A DNA stretch of 28,288 nt from Bacteroidaceae bacterium. Its GTDB lineage: Bacteria > Bacteroidota > Bacteroidia > Bacteroidales > Bacteroidaceae. Below the pieces are notes generated by a model that was given only the letters and a program-made list of their open reading frames with translations, was not told the origin of the DNA and did no database searches. The position numbers were made by a program, and so were the translations under genes. Every line of letters starts with the position of its first letter. Position 1 is the first letter of the stretch. The stretch covers positions 1 through 28,288 of the forward strand of contig CAAHEN010000199.1 in the NCBI GenBank assembly GCA_900772575.1, given 5' to 3'. Positions 1 through 7,732 of the stretch are shown piece by piece.

Positions 1-92
1 ATGGCCGTTTGGCAGCCAATGGCGGCCTTTGGATGGTGCTCAAACGGCTAGACAGACAACTAGACAGACACAGACAACACCCACTTCTATAT

Positions 93-1481
93 ATGAGTTC
101 CAATTTACCCAAGACAGAGAAGAAGCGTATCGTCATTGTTGGCGGTGGCTTCGGCGGACTTACACTCATCAACAAACTCAAGAAGGACGAGTTTCAGATC
201 GTCCTTGTCGACCGCAACAACTACCACCAGTTTCCCCCGCTCATCTACCAGATAGCTTCGGCCGGCATCGAGCCAAGTTCCATCTCTTTCCCCTTCCGGA
301 AACTCTTCCAGAAGCGTAATGACGTCTTCTACCGTATGGCTGAAGTGCGCTCTATCTTCCCCGAGCACAAGATCATTCAGACGTCTATCGGTAAAATCAG
401 ATATGACTACTTGGTGCTTGCGGCCGGTGCCACGACCAACTATTTCGGAAACAAGCACGTCGAGGAAGAGGCCATGCCCATGAAGACGCTCAGCGAGGCC
501 ATGGGGTTGCGCAATGCCCTGCTCGACAACTTTGAGCGCGCGCTGACCTGCGCCGGTGACCAGGAGCGCCAAGAGTTGCTCAACGTGGTCATCGTCGGCG
601 GTGGCGCTACGGGTGTCGAAATCGCGGGGGCACTCTCAGAGATGAAAACCCATGTCTTGCCGAAGGATTATCCCGACCTGCCGACAAGCCTGATGCACGT
701 CTATCTCGTCGAAGCCGGGCCACGCCTGCTTCCCGCCATGAGTCAAGAGTCGTCTGAACATGTCGAGCATTATCTCCGTTCTATGGGTGTCAATATATTG
801 CTCAACAAGATGGTGACAGACTATAGCAACCACCGCGTGATCCTAAAGGACGGCAGTTCTATAGCCACACGCACCTTCATTTGGGTCAGCGGCGTTGCCG
901 CGCAGCCTGTTGGTAACCTGCCTGAGAAGTACTTGGGGCGCGGACGCCGCATCAAGGTGGACGCCTATAATCGCGTGGAGGGCTTGGACGGCGTGTTCTG
1001 CATTGGTGACCAGTGCATCATGCCTGAAGGTGATGCTGGCTGGCCTGGTGGCCATCCGCAGTTGGCACAGGTGGCCATTCAGCAGGGAGCGCTCTTGGCC
1101 AAGAATTTGCGGCGAATCGAGCAAGGGAAGGAACTGAAGCCATTCAGCTATCGCAACCTTGGCACCATGGCCACTGTTGGCCGTAACAAGGCTGTGGCCG
1201 AATTCAAAAAGGTGCATATGGCCGGTTTCCTGGCTTGGTTCATGTGGCTTGTCGTCCACCTCCGCTCGATTCTCGGCGTACGCAACAAGATCATCGTTCT
1301 GCTCAATTGGGTCTGGAACTATATCTCTTATAGCCAGTCGCTTCGCATGATTGTCTATGCCAAGAAGGCCAAGGAGGTTGTTGAGCGCGAGCAACGCCTG
1401 GCTTCGACCCACTGGGGCACTGACCTGATGAGCGAGGGGGCCGATGCCCCTGACAAAGGCGACAAGGTTGCCAAGCAATGA
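93..1481 (+). CDS. ndh: Type II NADH:quinone oxidoreductase (NDH-2)
   Basis: Single-subunit, non-proton-pumping NADH dehydrogenase that passes electrons from NADH through FAD to the quinone pool at the inner face of the cytoplasmic membrane. The 462-residue protein has an N-terminal FAD-binding Rossmann motif (GGGFGG, residues 17-22), a second dinucleotide motif for NADH (VVIVGGGATGVE, about residues 165-176) and a GVFCIGDQC segment typical of the second FAD contact. A hydrophobic, aromatic C-terminal stretch (FLAWFMWLVVHL and following) fits the membrane-anchoring helices of the family. I chose the ATG at 93 because homology begins just after it; the frame is open back to position 9, but those 28 residues look like translated leader. 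ribE follows 55 bases downstream on the same strand. Confidence 0.93.
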   Translation: MSSNLPKTEKKRIVIVGGGFGGLTLINKLKKDEFQIVLVDRNNYHQFPPLIYQIASAGIEPSSISFPFRKLFQKRNDVFYRMAEVRSIFPEHKIIQTSIGKIRYDYLVLAAGATTNYFGNKHVEEEAMPMKTLSEAMGLRNALLDNFERALTCAGDQERQELLNVVIVGGGATGVEIAGALSEMKTHVLPKDYPDLPTSLMHVYLVEAGPRLLPAMSQESSEHVEHYLRSMGVNILLNKMVTDYSNHRVILKDGSSIATRTFIWVSGVAAQPVGNLPEKYLGRGRRIKVDAYNRVEGLDGVFCIGDQCIMPEGDAGWPGGHPQLAQVAIQQGALLAKNLRRIEQGKELKPFSYRNLGTMATVGRNKAVAEFKKVHMAGFLAWFMWLVVHLRSILGVRNKIIVLLNWVWNYISYSQSLRMIVYAKKAKEVVEREQRLASTHWGTDLMSEGADAPDKGDKVAKQ

Positions 1482-1536
1482 CCGCTGGCGGTTCCCATTT
1501 CATATCCAGCTATCTCCGACATTTAATCCATCTACT

Positions 1537-2139
1537 ATGTTTTCAGGAATCGTAGAGGGCATGGCACGCGTTGTCGCCCTTGAGAAGGAGCAGACGAATC
1601 TTAACATAACATTGGCTTGCGATTTTGCCAATGAACTCTCTATCGACCAGAGTGTGGCCCATAACGGTGTCTGCCTGACCGTTGTGCGTCATGACGACAA
1701 GACCTACACCGTCACAGCTATCGACGAGACATTGCGCCGCTCAAACTTGGGGCTGCTCCAAGTCGGCGATGCTGTCAACGTGGAGCGCTCTATGAAACTC
1801 GATGCTCGCCTTGACGGCCATATTGTGCAGGGACATGTCGACCAGACAGCTGTTTGCACTGATGTACAGCCGGCCGATGGCAGCACCGTGTTCACATTCC
1901 ACTATGAGAGTTTGCCGGAACAAGTGGCTCAAGGCTATTTCGTCGTTGAGAAGGGCAGTGTCACCGTCAACGGTGTCAGCCTCACCGTCTGTGCCCCGAC
2001 CGCCGACAGCTTCTCGGTTTGCATCATTCCCTATACGCTTGAGCACACCAATTTCGGTAGCCTGCACAAGGGCAGCGTGGTCAATCTGGAGTTCGATATC
2101 ATCGGTAAGTACGTCAGTCGCCTGGCACAGCTTCACTGA
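1537..2139 (+). CDS. ribE: Riboflavin synthase, alpha subunit
   Basis: Catalyses the dismutation of two 6,7-dimethyl-8-ribityllumazine molecules to riboflavin, the last step of riboflavin synthesis, in the cytosol. The 200-residue length is normal. The family start MFSGIVEG is present, which fixes the ATG at 1537 even though the frame is open further upstream. The two tandem lumazine-binding repeats are visible: the first carries AHNGVCLTV, the second (from about residue 98) VTVNGVSLTV followed by TNFG. It lies just after ndh, an FAD enzyme, in the same direction. The stop codon overlaps the start of the next gene (TGATG at 2137-2141), so the two are probably translationally coupled. Confidence 0.95.
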   Translation: MFSGIVEGMARVVALEKEQTNLNITLACDFANELSIDQSVAHNGVCLTVVRHDDKTYTVTAIDETLRRSNLGLLQVGDAVNVERSMKLDARLDGHIVQGHVDQTAVCTDVQPADGSTVFTFHYESLPEQVAQGYFVVEKGSVTVNGVSLTVCAPTADSFSVCIIPYTLEHTNFGSLHKGSVVNLEFDIIGKYVSRLAQLH

Positions 2140-2921
2140 TGGCCATGTCCAGACCAACAGTGGGGCTCTTATTCCTTCTGCTCGTTTCGCTTCCAGCCTT
2201 CCAGCCGTGGCAGTGCACCGTTGCGGCACAGCCGGCAGTGCGGCCGGCGGCTAGCGCCAGTGTCAACGATGACTTGGCGGCGTTGAATGCTTGGCGGGCA
2301 GGTCATCGGGTGAGTGAGCATGCCGTGGCAGCCTATGGTCTGGCACGCTGCTTTGTGGCCGAACCGCTGTCAGATGCAGTGTTCCGGCGGATGAGGGGAA
2401 AGTCGTACAAGGCAGGGTGTCCGGTGAAGCGCACCGACTTGCGCTACCTGCGTGTGTTGCACTGTGACGCCAAGGGACAAACCCGCCTAGGCGAGATGGT
2501 CTGCCACAGTGGCATTAGCGCGGATCTGTTGAGTATATTCAGGCAACTCTATGAGGCCCGTTACCCCATAGCCTCTATGGTGCTCATTGACAACTACGAC
2601 GCCAACGACGAGCGCTCCATGGCGGCCAATAACTCCTCGTGCTTCAACTATCGCCCAGTGGCCGGTAGCCGAACACTGTCCCGTCACAGCTATGGCTTGG
2701 CTGTCGACATCAATCCACTCTATAATCCCTATGTGGTGCCGCGTCGCGGCCGTGCGCCGCGTGTCACACCGGTAGCCGGGCAGCGCTATGCTGACCGTAG
2801 CCAGAGTTTCACACAAAAGATAGACCACGATGACCTTTGTTACCGCCTGTTCCGCAAGCACGGATTCCGCTGGGGCGGTGACTGGCGCAGCCGTAAGGAC
2901 TATCAGCATTTCGAGAAATGA
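2139..2921 (+). CDS. Secreted M15-family peptidase (D-Ala-D-Ala carboxypeptidase / extensin-like)
   Basis: Probable zinc peptidase acting on peptidoglycan stem peptides in the periplasm. It is 260 residues long, with a hydrophobic signal-like N-terminus (LLFLLLVSLPAF, about residues 10-21). The M15 zinc signature SRHSYGLAVDIN gives His183 and Asp190, and the third ligand is His257 in the C-terminal QHFE. The spacing fits the M15C/CwlK-like group rather than classical VanY, but the cleavage specificity (D,D- or L,D-) cannot be read from the sequence. Its ATG overlaps the ribE stop codon, so it is almost certainly co-transcribed with ribE. It ends 11 bases from the convergent MGMT-like gene. 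Confidence 0.85.
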   Translation: MAMSRPTVGLLFLLLVSLPAFQPWQCTVAAQPAVRPAASASVNDDLAALNAWRAGHRVSEHAVAAYGLARCFVAEPLSDAVFRRMRGKSYKAGCPVKRTDLRYLRVLHCDAKGQTRLGEMVCHSGISADLLSIFRQLYEARYPIASMVLIDNYDANDERSMAANNSSCFNYRPVAGSRTLSRHSYGLAVDINPLYNPYVVPRRGRAPRVTPVAGQRYADRSQSFTQKIDHDDLCYRLFRKHGFRWGGDWRSRKDYQHFEK

Positions 2922-2932
2922 AATAGGGACGG

Positions 2933-3241
2933 TCACTCGTCCTCCTCAGGATGCCATAGGTAGACCTTGAGGTCGACACAGCCGTTGGCCTTCAGGCGCA
3001 CACCTTCTTTTTTGAGCAGGTCTGCCTGGGCGGCCCAGACCGGTGCAAGCCGGCCTTGCGCGTTGACCACGCGATGGCAGGGGTAGGGCACGGTTGGCAG
3101 ACAGTCATGCATCAGTTTGCCGACCAGCCGAGAGTAGTTTGGGTTGCCGGCCAGTCGTGCCACCATACCGTAGGTCAGCACTTTCCCGGGTGGAATAGAT
3201 CTGACCACTTGATAAACGTCGTTTCTGAAATCACGCTTCAT
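2933..3241 (-). CDS. MGMT/Ada-type alkyltransferase domain protein, alkyltransferase-like size
   Basis: A 102-residue protein equal to the C-terminal DNA-binding and active-site domain of O6-alkylguanine-DNA alkyltransferases. It has the helix-turn-helix entry (IPPGKVLTYGMVARLAG), the arginine-finger region (YSRLVGKLMHDC) and the active-site motif PCHRV with Cys55. The N-terminal ribonuclease-like domain of full MGMT and the usual downstream GYAGG-type segment are missing. That is the build of alkyltransferase-like (ATL) proteins, which usually replace the Cys with Trp or Ala; here the Cys is kept. It could directly repair alkylated bases or only flag them for excision repair. It is transcribed towards the M15 peptidase and divergently from the Crp-type gene. 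Confidence 0.85.
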   Translation of the reverse strand: MKRDFRNDVYQVVRSIPPGKVLTYGMVARLAGNPNYSRLVGKLMHDCLPTVPYPCHRVVNAQGRLAPVWAAQADLLKKEGVRLKANGCVDLKVYLWHPEEDE

Positions 3242-3263
3242 GTCAGTGTCATTATTGATTGGG

Positions 3264-3271
3264 CGAAGTTA
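3264..3271 (-). promoter_or_regulatory. Possible -7 box for the MGMT-like gene
   Basis: On the minus strand TAACTTCG lies 22 bases before the ATG and matches the Bacteroidetes -7 consensus TAnnTTTG at all but one fixed base. No convincing -33 element lies about 20 bp upstream, so this is tentative. Confidence 0.25.
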
Positions 3272-3408
3272 CCCATTTTTGCGCTAAGCGAAGGCGTCGT
3301 CTGGCGACTATGCGGAAAAATCTCTGGATCCTCCAGTGCACCGCTAGCCGCCACGCATTTCTACGCCTCCATGTTGATGTATGCTTGCACACCCTAACCT
3401 CTTCTTTG

Positions 3409-3975
3409 ATGGAAAATATAATCAAGAAAATGCGTTCGTTCTATCCGGTCTCAGATGAGGCCATTGAACTGTTTGCCTCACATCTGCGTCGGGAAGTTTT
3501 TCCGGCAAAGGCTATGCTCGTCAAGGCTGGGAGAATGGATCGGCATGTCTACTTTCTCGAGCGAGGCATCACCCGGTCCTTCATCTATTTTGACGGGCGT
3601 GAAGTGACGACTTGGTTCTGTATGGAGGGTGACGGCACATGCGGCGCCTTGTCCCTGTTTCGCCATGAGCCCTGTTTTGAAAACGTCGAGACGCTGGAGG
3701 AAACAGAGGCCTACATCATATCGGTCGATGAGTTGGACGCCCTTTACCGCCGGCATATTGACTTGGCAAACTGGATGCGCGTGATGCAGCAAGAGCATTT
3801 TTTATGGCTCTATGACACCCATATCGCCCGCCTGAACCTCTCAGCGAAAGCACGCTATGAGAAACTGGTGAAGGAATATCCCGGAATCTTCAGCAGGGCC
3901 CAACTGGGCTACATAGCTTCTTTTCTGGGACTCACGCAGCAATCGCTGAGCAGAATCAGGGCGGGTAGGGGCTGA
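3409..3975 (+). CDS. Crp/Fnr-family transcriptional regulator
   Basis: A 188-residue regulator with an N-terminal cyclic-nucleotide-binding-type beta-roll (about residues 20-115; FPAKAMLVKAGRMDRHVYFLERG is typical of the first strands) and a short C-terminal helix-turn-helix (SRAQLGYIASFLGLTQQSLSRIRA, about residues 163-186). No Fnr-like cluster of N-terminal cysteines is seen, so an oxygen-sensing Fe-S cluster is unlikely; the ligand is unknown. The frame is open upstream to 3259, but the ATG at 3409 begins the family homology. The acyltransferase gene starts 64 bases downstream with its own promoter element, so regulation of that gene is possible but not shown. The compact HTH at the extreme C-terminus is usual for Bacteroidetes members. 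Confidence 0.85.
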   Translation: MENIIKKMRSFYPVSDEAIELFASHLRREVFPAKAMLVKAGRMDRHVYFLERGITRSFIYFDGREVTTWFCMEGDGTCGALSLFRHEPCFENVETLEETEAYIISVDELDALYRRHIDLANWMRVMQQEHFLWLYDTHIARLNLSAKARYEKLVKEYPGIFSRAQLGYIASFLGLTQQSLSRIRAGRG

Positions 3976-4013
3976 ATTTAACATAGGGTAAACGCTGCCC
4001 GGATTTTTCGCTT

Positions 4014-4021
4014 TACTTTTG
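4014..4021 (+). promoter_or_regulatory. Promoter -7 box for the acyltransferase gene
   Basis: TACTTTTG fully matches the Bacteroidetes -7 consensus TAnnTTTG. It lies 18 bases upstream of the ATG at 4040, giving a leader of only about 12-15 bases. The -33 region has no clear TTTG or CTTG. Confidence 0.45.
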
Positions 4022-4039
4022 CCGGAAAAATAGAAACCT

Positions 4040-5221
4040 ATGAGTATGGAAAAGAAAAGAGACTGGACATCGGAGTTGGTCGCTCCGGGATTGACACAGC
4101 ATGTTGTGTGGCTGGATGTCGTGCGGATGCTGGCCATGTTCACCCTTGTGTGCTGTCATTGCGCAAATCCCTTCAACTGGACGCCTGAAGGTGTTCCTGT
4201 CCAGGAGGGAGTCAAGTTCTGGGGGGCCATGTGGGGAAGTGCCCTGCGTCATAGCGTCCCCCTGTTTGTGATGATCACTGGTGCGTTGCTACTGCCGGTC
4301 AGAGGCGACGCTGGTCCATTTTACAAGAAACGCATTGGGCGGGTGCTGCCGCCATTCTTGATATGGTCTGTGGCCTATTGCCTGTTCCCTTGGCTGCTTG
4401 GCCTGTTCGGTGGTGGCCAGGAGCTGTTACAGGCCTTCTTCCCCTATGCTGGGGCGGATTTCCAGACCCAGCGCCTGGAGGTCAGCGTGAAGCATGTGTT
4501 CTTGATACCACTCAACTTCTCTTCCATCGGCATACAGATGTGGTACATCTATTTGTTGATAGGCCTATACCTGTATATGCCTATTTTTTCGGCATGGGTG
4601 GAGAGAGCCACCGATGGGGCAAAACGTTGGTTCCTGGCGGCATGGCTTGTCACGACGCTACTCCCTTATTACTCCTGTTTCGCAGATGCCGGCATATGGG
4701 GGACTTGTAGCTGGAACGCTTTCGGCATGCTGTACTATTTTGCCGGCTTCAATGGCTATTTGCTTTTGGGCCATTGCCTGCGCAACTGCGTCTGGAGATG
4801 GCGGCAGCTGGTCTGTGTCGGCATCCCTATGTTTGCCATCGGCTATGCCATCACCTGTTGCGGCTATCGCTGGTTGACGGGCTTGCCCGGATGCACGGAG
4901 CAGATGTCAGAGTTGTTTTGGACGACGAATTCACTGAATGTGGTCATGATGACGGTGCCGCTCTTCATGCTTTGCAAGGTGATACCGGTGACGTCGCTGT
5001 GGGTCAAGCGTCTGTTGGCGAATCTGACCCTCTGTGGTTTTGGCATTTACATGATCCACTATTTCTTCATCGGCCCCGCTGTCCTGTTGGTGCGGGCATT
5101 GGGCTGCCCGCTTTGTGTCCAGATACCTCTGGCCGCAGTTATCGCCTTCGCCGTCTCTTGGAGCTTGGTCTCTGTGGTCTATCGGATATTTGGCCGAAAA
5201 ATAAGGTGGCTGCTGGGCTGA
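4040..5221 (+). CDS. Membrane acyltransferase, acyltransferase-3 family
   Basis: A 393-residue integral membrane protein of the acyltransferase-3 (OafA/WecH-like) family, which moves acetyl or similar groups onto surface sugars or lipids. The N-terminal signature VVWLDVVRMLAMFTLVCCHCANPF holds the conserved His after the first membrane helix. HSVPLFVMITGALLLP and FYKKRIGRVLPPFLIWS are the next two family landmarks, and GFGIYMIHYFFIGPAVLL marks the late helices. About ten membrane segments can be counted. No dedicated surface-polysaccharide genes lie next to it, so the acceptor is unknown. The gene has its own -7 box and a short leader. A decayed outer-membrane barrel gene follows. Confidence 0.88.
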   Translation: MSMEKKRDWTSELVAPGLTQHVVWLDVVRMLAMFTLVCCHCANPFNWTPEGVPVQEGVKFWGAMWGSALRHSVPLFVMITGALLLPVRGDAGPFYKKRIGRVLPPFLIWSVAYCLFPWLLGLFGGGQELLQAFFPYAGADFQTQRLEVSVKHVFLIPLNFSSIGIQMWYIYLLIGLYLYMPIFSAWVERATDGAKRWFLAAWLVTTLLPYYSCFADAGIWGTCSWNAFGMLYYFAGFNGYLLLGHCLRNCVWRWRQLVCVGIPMFAIGYAITCCGYRWLTGLPGCTEQMSELFWTTNSLNVVMMTVPLFMLCKVIPVTSLWVKRLLANLTLCGFGIYMIHYFFIGPAVLLVRALGCPLCVQIPLAAVIAFAVSWSLVSVVYRIFGRKIRWLLG

Positions 5222-5254
5222 TGGGTATAGGCGCTGGTCGGAAAACAGCGTCTG

Positions 5255-6550
5255 ATGCCCGTTCTTCAACTGCGGTCTGGGATATGCTACAGCTACTCGC
5301 ACGACAGGCAGGAGAACTCGCTCTATCGCCTCGACCGGCTGGAAGAGATGGCTAACGCCGGACTGGGGGAGCTGCCCTCCACCCGCGAGGCCTTGCTCGA
5401 GGCCCTCGACCGAACCAACAGCTACCTTACAGCCAACGACCAACATCGGGTCGCCCTCAGCTTCGACGGACGCTATGACAGGAAGACCTACCGCAACGGC
5501 AACAGCCACGCCCGCTTCCGCTTCACTTGGAAGGCGGGGCTGTCGCTGCAGTCCGAGACCTGGGACTACGACGGACAGGCGCCCCGTCGCGACCGCCGTA
5601 CGGCCTAGTTGCCGTCGCTCGGGCTGGAGGTGCTGAGCAACACGCCGGGCATGAGGCACGAGTTGGAGCTGCAGACGTCCTATCGGCAGCAGCTCCCGTC
5701 GATGTTCTCGCTCATGGGGCTGCACTTCGACGGCGCCCCCTCTACATCCGCGAGGGCAATACCGGCCTGCACCGCACTGACGTCTTCCCCGCCGTCTTCT
5801 TCTTCTACCGTTCCGGCAACTGGCTCTCGAAGTACCGTCGCAACCTCTCGGCCGACGTCAGGCTCTACGCCTACCGCAACCGTGGCCACGTCACAGGCCT
5901 ACGATGCCGCCACAGGCGTACGCACCTACCGTCCCGAGAATGTCAACGGCAACTGGAACGTGAGCACGACGGCCTCCTTCTACACCCCGCTCGGTACCCG
6001 CGGCTTCTCGCTGCACCTCTCCCTCAGCGACAACTTCTACCACAGCGTCGATCTGACGGGAGGAGACGCGCAAACGCCGGTGCGCAGCACGGTCTGCACC
6101 AACTACCTCTCGCTGCCCGTCAAGGTGGAATACAGCCGCGACAAGGTCCGGGTCGGCGCCCGCGTTCAGGCGGCTTGGAACCATGCCGAGAGCAGGCGTA
6201 TGGGCTTCCGCAACATCGATGCCGCCGACATCAGCACGGGCCTGAACGGCAACGTGGCCCTACCCTGGAACCTGCAGTTAGCCACCGACCTCACCTACTT
6301 CGTTCGCCGTGGCTATGCCAACGACGCCATGAACACAGACGACCTCGTCTGGAACGCACAGCTGTCTAAGAGCGTCATTCGTGGCAGGCTCACCCTCGCC
6401 CTCGTGGGCTACGACATCTTAGGGCAGCTATCCCACATCACCTACACGGTCAATGCGCAGGGCACCACCGAGACCTGGCGCAACGTTATTCCCCGCTACG
6501 CCATGCTCCGCGTCATCTACCGCTTCAACAAGCGACCCAAGAAGCGGTAA
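5255..6550 (+). pseudogene. Decayed outer-membrane beta-barrel (TonB-receptor-like) gene, 3' remnant
   Basis: The conceptual translation matches the C-terminal barrel of large Bacteroidetes outer-membrane proteins of the SusC/OMP_b-brl_3 type: LYRLDRLEEM near the start, PLYIREGNTGLHRTDVF in the middle, TGVRTYRPENVNGNWNV further on, and an AMLRVIYRFNK end. The gene is broken three ways. An in-frame TAG stands at 5606-5608. A frameshift lies near 5730-5737, at a run of C, consistent with one lost base. A compensating shift lies near 5888-5893, where YRN..VATSQAYD would be restored by two bases. The signal peptide, plug domain and most of the barrel are absent, since the homology starts only about 35 bases after the acyltransferase stop. 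What is left is roughly 430 residues of a protein that would normally be about twice as long. Confidence 0.82.
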
Positions 6551-6850
6551 TACAACCCTGATGAAACAGATTCTTCTTGTCACCGCATATACCCAATGGG
6601 GCTCTGTTGGAATAACTGAAGTCCTATGGTACTGGCGTGGATTTCCGTGTCAGTATCCATTGCGATAAGAAAACTTCCACATAATACTCTGATACTCTGG
6701 ATTTGTGGCAACAACAGCGGGACAGAAGAACTCTAATCTTTTATAGCCCAGTCCATGCCGGTCACCGTGGTCGGCAATTGGAGCTCGTTCGCTAAGCGTA
6801 TGCGTATCGGTAATAAACGATAGGATTCCCTGTGGATCGGGATAGAAGAA
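6551..6850. other. Intergenic stretch without recognisable gene
   Basis: About 300 bases between the barrel pseudogene and the tRNA-Arg terminator. Short open frames exist on both strands, but none resembles a known family or starts after a plausible promoter. It may hold further debris of the rearrangement that removed the 5' part of the pseudogene. Confidence 0.4.
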
Positions 6851-6880
6851 ACGAAGCGGGAAACTTAGTTCCCGCTTCGT
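6851..6880 (-). terminator. Intrinsic terminator of tRNA-Arg
   Basis: A perfect 11-bp inverted repeat (6851-6861 with 6870-6880, loop of 8) begins 2 bases after the tRNA CCA end. On the minus strand it is followed by a T-rich tail (TTCTTC). It fits a factor-independent terminator. Confidence 0.75.
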
Positions 6881-6882
6881 TT

Positions 6883-6960
6883 TGGTGATTCCGTTGGGAT
6901 TCGAACCCAAGACCCACGCCTTAGAAGGGCGTTGCTCTAATCCTACTGAGCTACGGAACC
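6883..6960 (-). tRNA. tRNA-Arg (anticodon TCT)
   Basis: Full cloverleaf on the minus strand: acceptor GGTTCCG pairs with CGGAATC (one G-T pair); the D arm is GCTC/GAGC; the anticodon stem ACGCC/GGCGT encloses loop CTTCTAA, giving anticodon TCT for AGA codons; the T loop is TTCGAAT. The discriminator is A and the CCA tail (6883-6885) is encoded. It has a promoter just upstream and a terminator just downstream, so it forms its own unit. Confidence 0.95.
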
Positions 6961-6971
6961 TAAACCGGTTG

Positions 6972-7003
6972 CAAAATTACGGTTTTTCTTCTGATTGGCC
7001 AAA
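6972..7003 (-). promoter_or_regulatory. Promoter of tRNA-Arg
   Basis: Minus-strand -7 box TAATTTTG at 6972-6979 and -33 box TTTG at 7000-7003, separated by exactly 20 bp: a full match to the Bacteroidetes primary sigma consensus. The box lies 11 bases before the tRNA 5' end. The -33 region carries TGGCCAATCA (6992-7001), which recurs at the tRNA-Ser promoter. Confidence 0.8.
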
Positions 7004-7203
7004 TCATGGTAGGAAATATACGTGTGGGTCGGGGATCGTGACAGGCATATTAGGGGAAAGCCTCGTGTGCGTGCTGCTGATGGCGGTGTCACATAATGTG
7101 CTGCCACCTGCCGCTTCACCTTTTTGCCCCAATTGCAGAAACAGCACCTTAACCTATTTAACCTCTGCCCGGGTTTTGCATGTTAAAATGGGTGCTTGCT
7201 GAG

Positions 7204-7357
7204 ACTTCCCTAGGGGGAGTTTGAATTAGCTCGGAGCAAATTTTTCCGGAGCTAGGGCTAGTTTCCCGAAAAAACGGGCCGATTTTTGCCGTATGGTGGC
7301 AATATGAAGGGCTAAAGGGCATGAAGAAAGGCTATCCGTGCGGGATAGCCTTTTCCT
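7204..7357 (-). ncRNA. Candidate structured small RNA locus
   Basis: This gene-free stretch holds a string of inverted repeats: 7204-7220, 7226-7255 (bulged), 7265-7278, 7286-7302 and a perfect 11-bp stem at 7327-7353. On the minus strand it lies directly downstream of a well-formed promoter (7364-7395), so a transcript would start near 7358 and open with the strongest hairpin. No ORF with coding character is present on either strand and no known RNA family is recognised. Its 3' end is not defined; the extent given covers only the hairpin series. Confidence 0.25.
7327..7353. terminator. Strong hairpin with T-tract, possibly bidirectional terminator
   Basis: Perfect 11-bp stem (7327-7337 with 7343-7353) with a 5-base loop. 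On the plus strand it runs into TTTTCC and on the minus strand into CTTTCTTC. It would terminate plus-strand transcription, but no plus-strand gene is seen upstream. On the minus strand it lies only a few bases after a predicted start, so it may instead be a 5' stabilising stem. Confidence 0.4.
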
Positions 7358-7363
7358 CTGTTG

Positions 7364-7395
7364 CAAATATACTGCTTCTCGGCGCCGAAAGCAAG
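7364..7395 (-). promoter_or_regulatory. Orphan promoter reading into the hairpin-rich stretch
   Basis: Minus-strand -7 box TATATTTG (7364-7371) and CTTG (7392-7395) with a 20-bp spacer, the same arrangement as the guaB and porin promoters in this window. No protein gene lies downstream before the tRNA-Arg promoter at 7003. Confidence 0.45.
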
Positions 7396-7552
7396 CTGTG
7401 TTAAAACTGAAATTTTTGCCAAGGTGCATTCTGCCGCTGCTCAGATCTAGCGGTTGCTTACCACAAATGCATGGCAGATTTGCGGCAAGCAGTGACTATC
7501 GGAAACTGGTGTGCCCTGTGAGATCTTGTTGAATTGCCGTAGGGTGAAAAGG
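7396..7552. other. Spacer between the orphan promoter and the tRNA-Ser terminator
   Basis: No coding sequence, repeat or known RNA is recognised here. Confidence 0.4.
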
Positions 7553-7586
7553 GCAGGAGCCGCACCAAAGTTGGCGCGGCTCCTGC
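7553..7586 (-). terminator. Intrinsic terminator of tRNA-Ser
   Basis: Perfect 11-bp inverted repeat (7553-7563 with 7576-7586), followed on the minus strand by CCCTTTTC. It lies about 40 bases downstream of the tRNA-Ser 3' end and fits a factor-independent terminator. Confidence 0.7.
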
Positions 7587-7623
7587 TGTCGGAATGTTTC
7601 TTTGACCTGAATAATGGCCTGTG

Positions 7624-7711
7624 CGGAGAGAATAGGATTCGAACCTACGAAACCCTTTAGGGGTTTACACGCTTTCCAAGCGTGCCTCTTCAACCACTCG
7701 AGCACCTCTCC
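7624..7711 (-). tRNA. tRNA-Ser (anticodon GGA)
   Basis: An 88-base class II tRNA on the minus strand. The acceptor starts GGAGAGG; the anticodon stem CACGC/GCGTG encloses TTGGAAA, giving anticodon GGA for UCC/UCU codons. A long variable arm (ACCCC...GGGTT) is typical of tRNA-Ser, and the T loop is TTCGAAT. The discriminator is G, as usual for serine tRNAs, and CCA is not encoded (CAC follows). That contrasts with the neighbouring tRNA-Arg, which does encode CCA. Confidence 0.95.
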
Positions 7712-7732
7712 AAATGCATGTTTATGAGTTGG

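Noticed and set aside
2926..2942. Short inverted repeat between the M15 peptidase and MGMT-like genes
   Set aside because: Only five base pairs, no T-tract and overlapping the end of the MGMT-like gene; not enough for a terminator.
5527..6369. Plus-strand frame of 280 codons in the barrel pseudogene
   Set aside because: Only the part around 5730-5890 reads as protein of the barrel family; the rest is out of frame. It is a consequence of the two frameshifts, not a separate gene.
7020..7200. Possible SRP RNA, 6S RNA or tmRNA in the tRNA intergenic region
   Set aside because: None of the conserved sequence signatures of these RNAs is visible on either strand.
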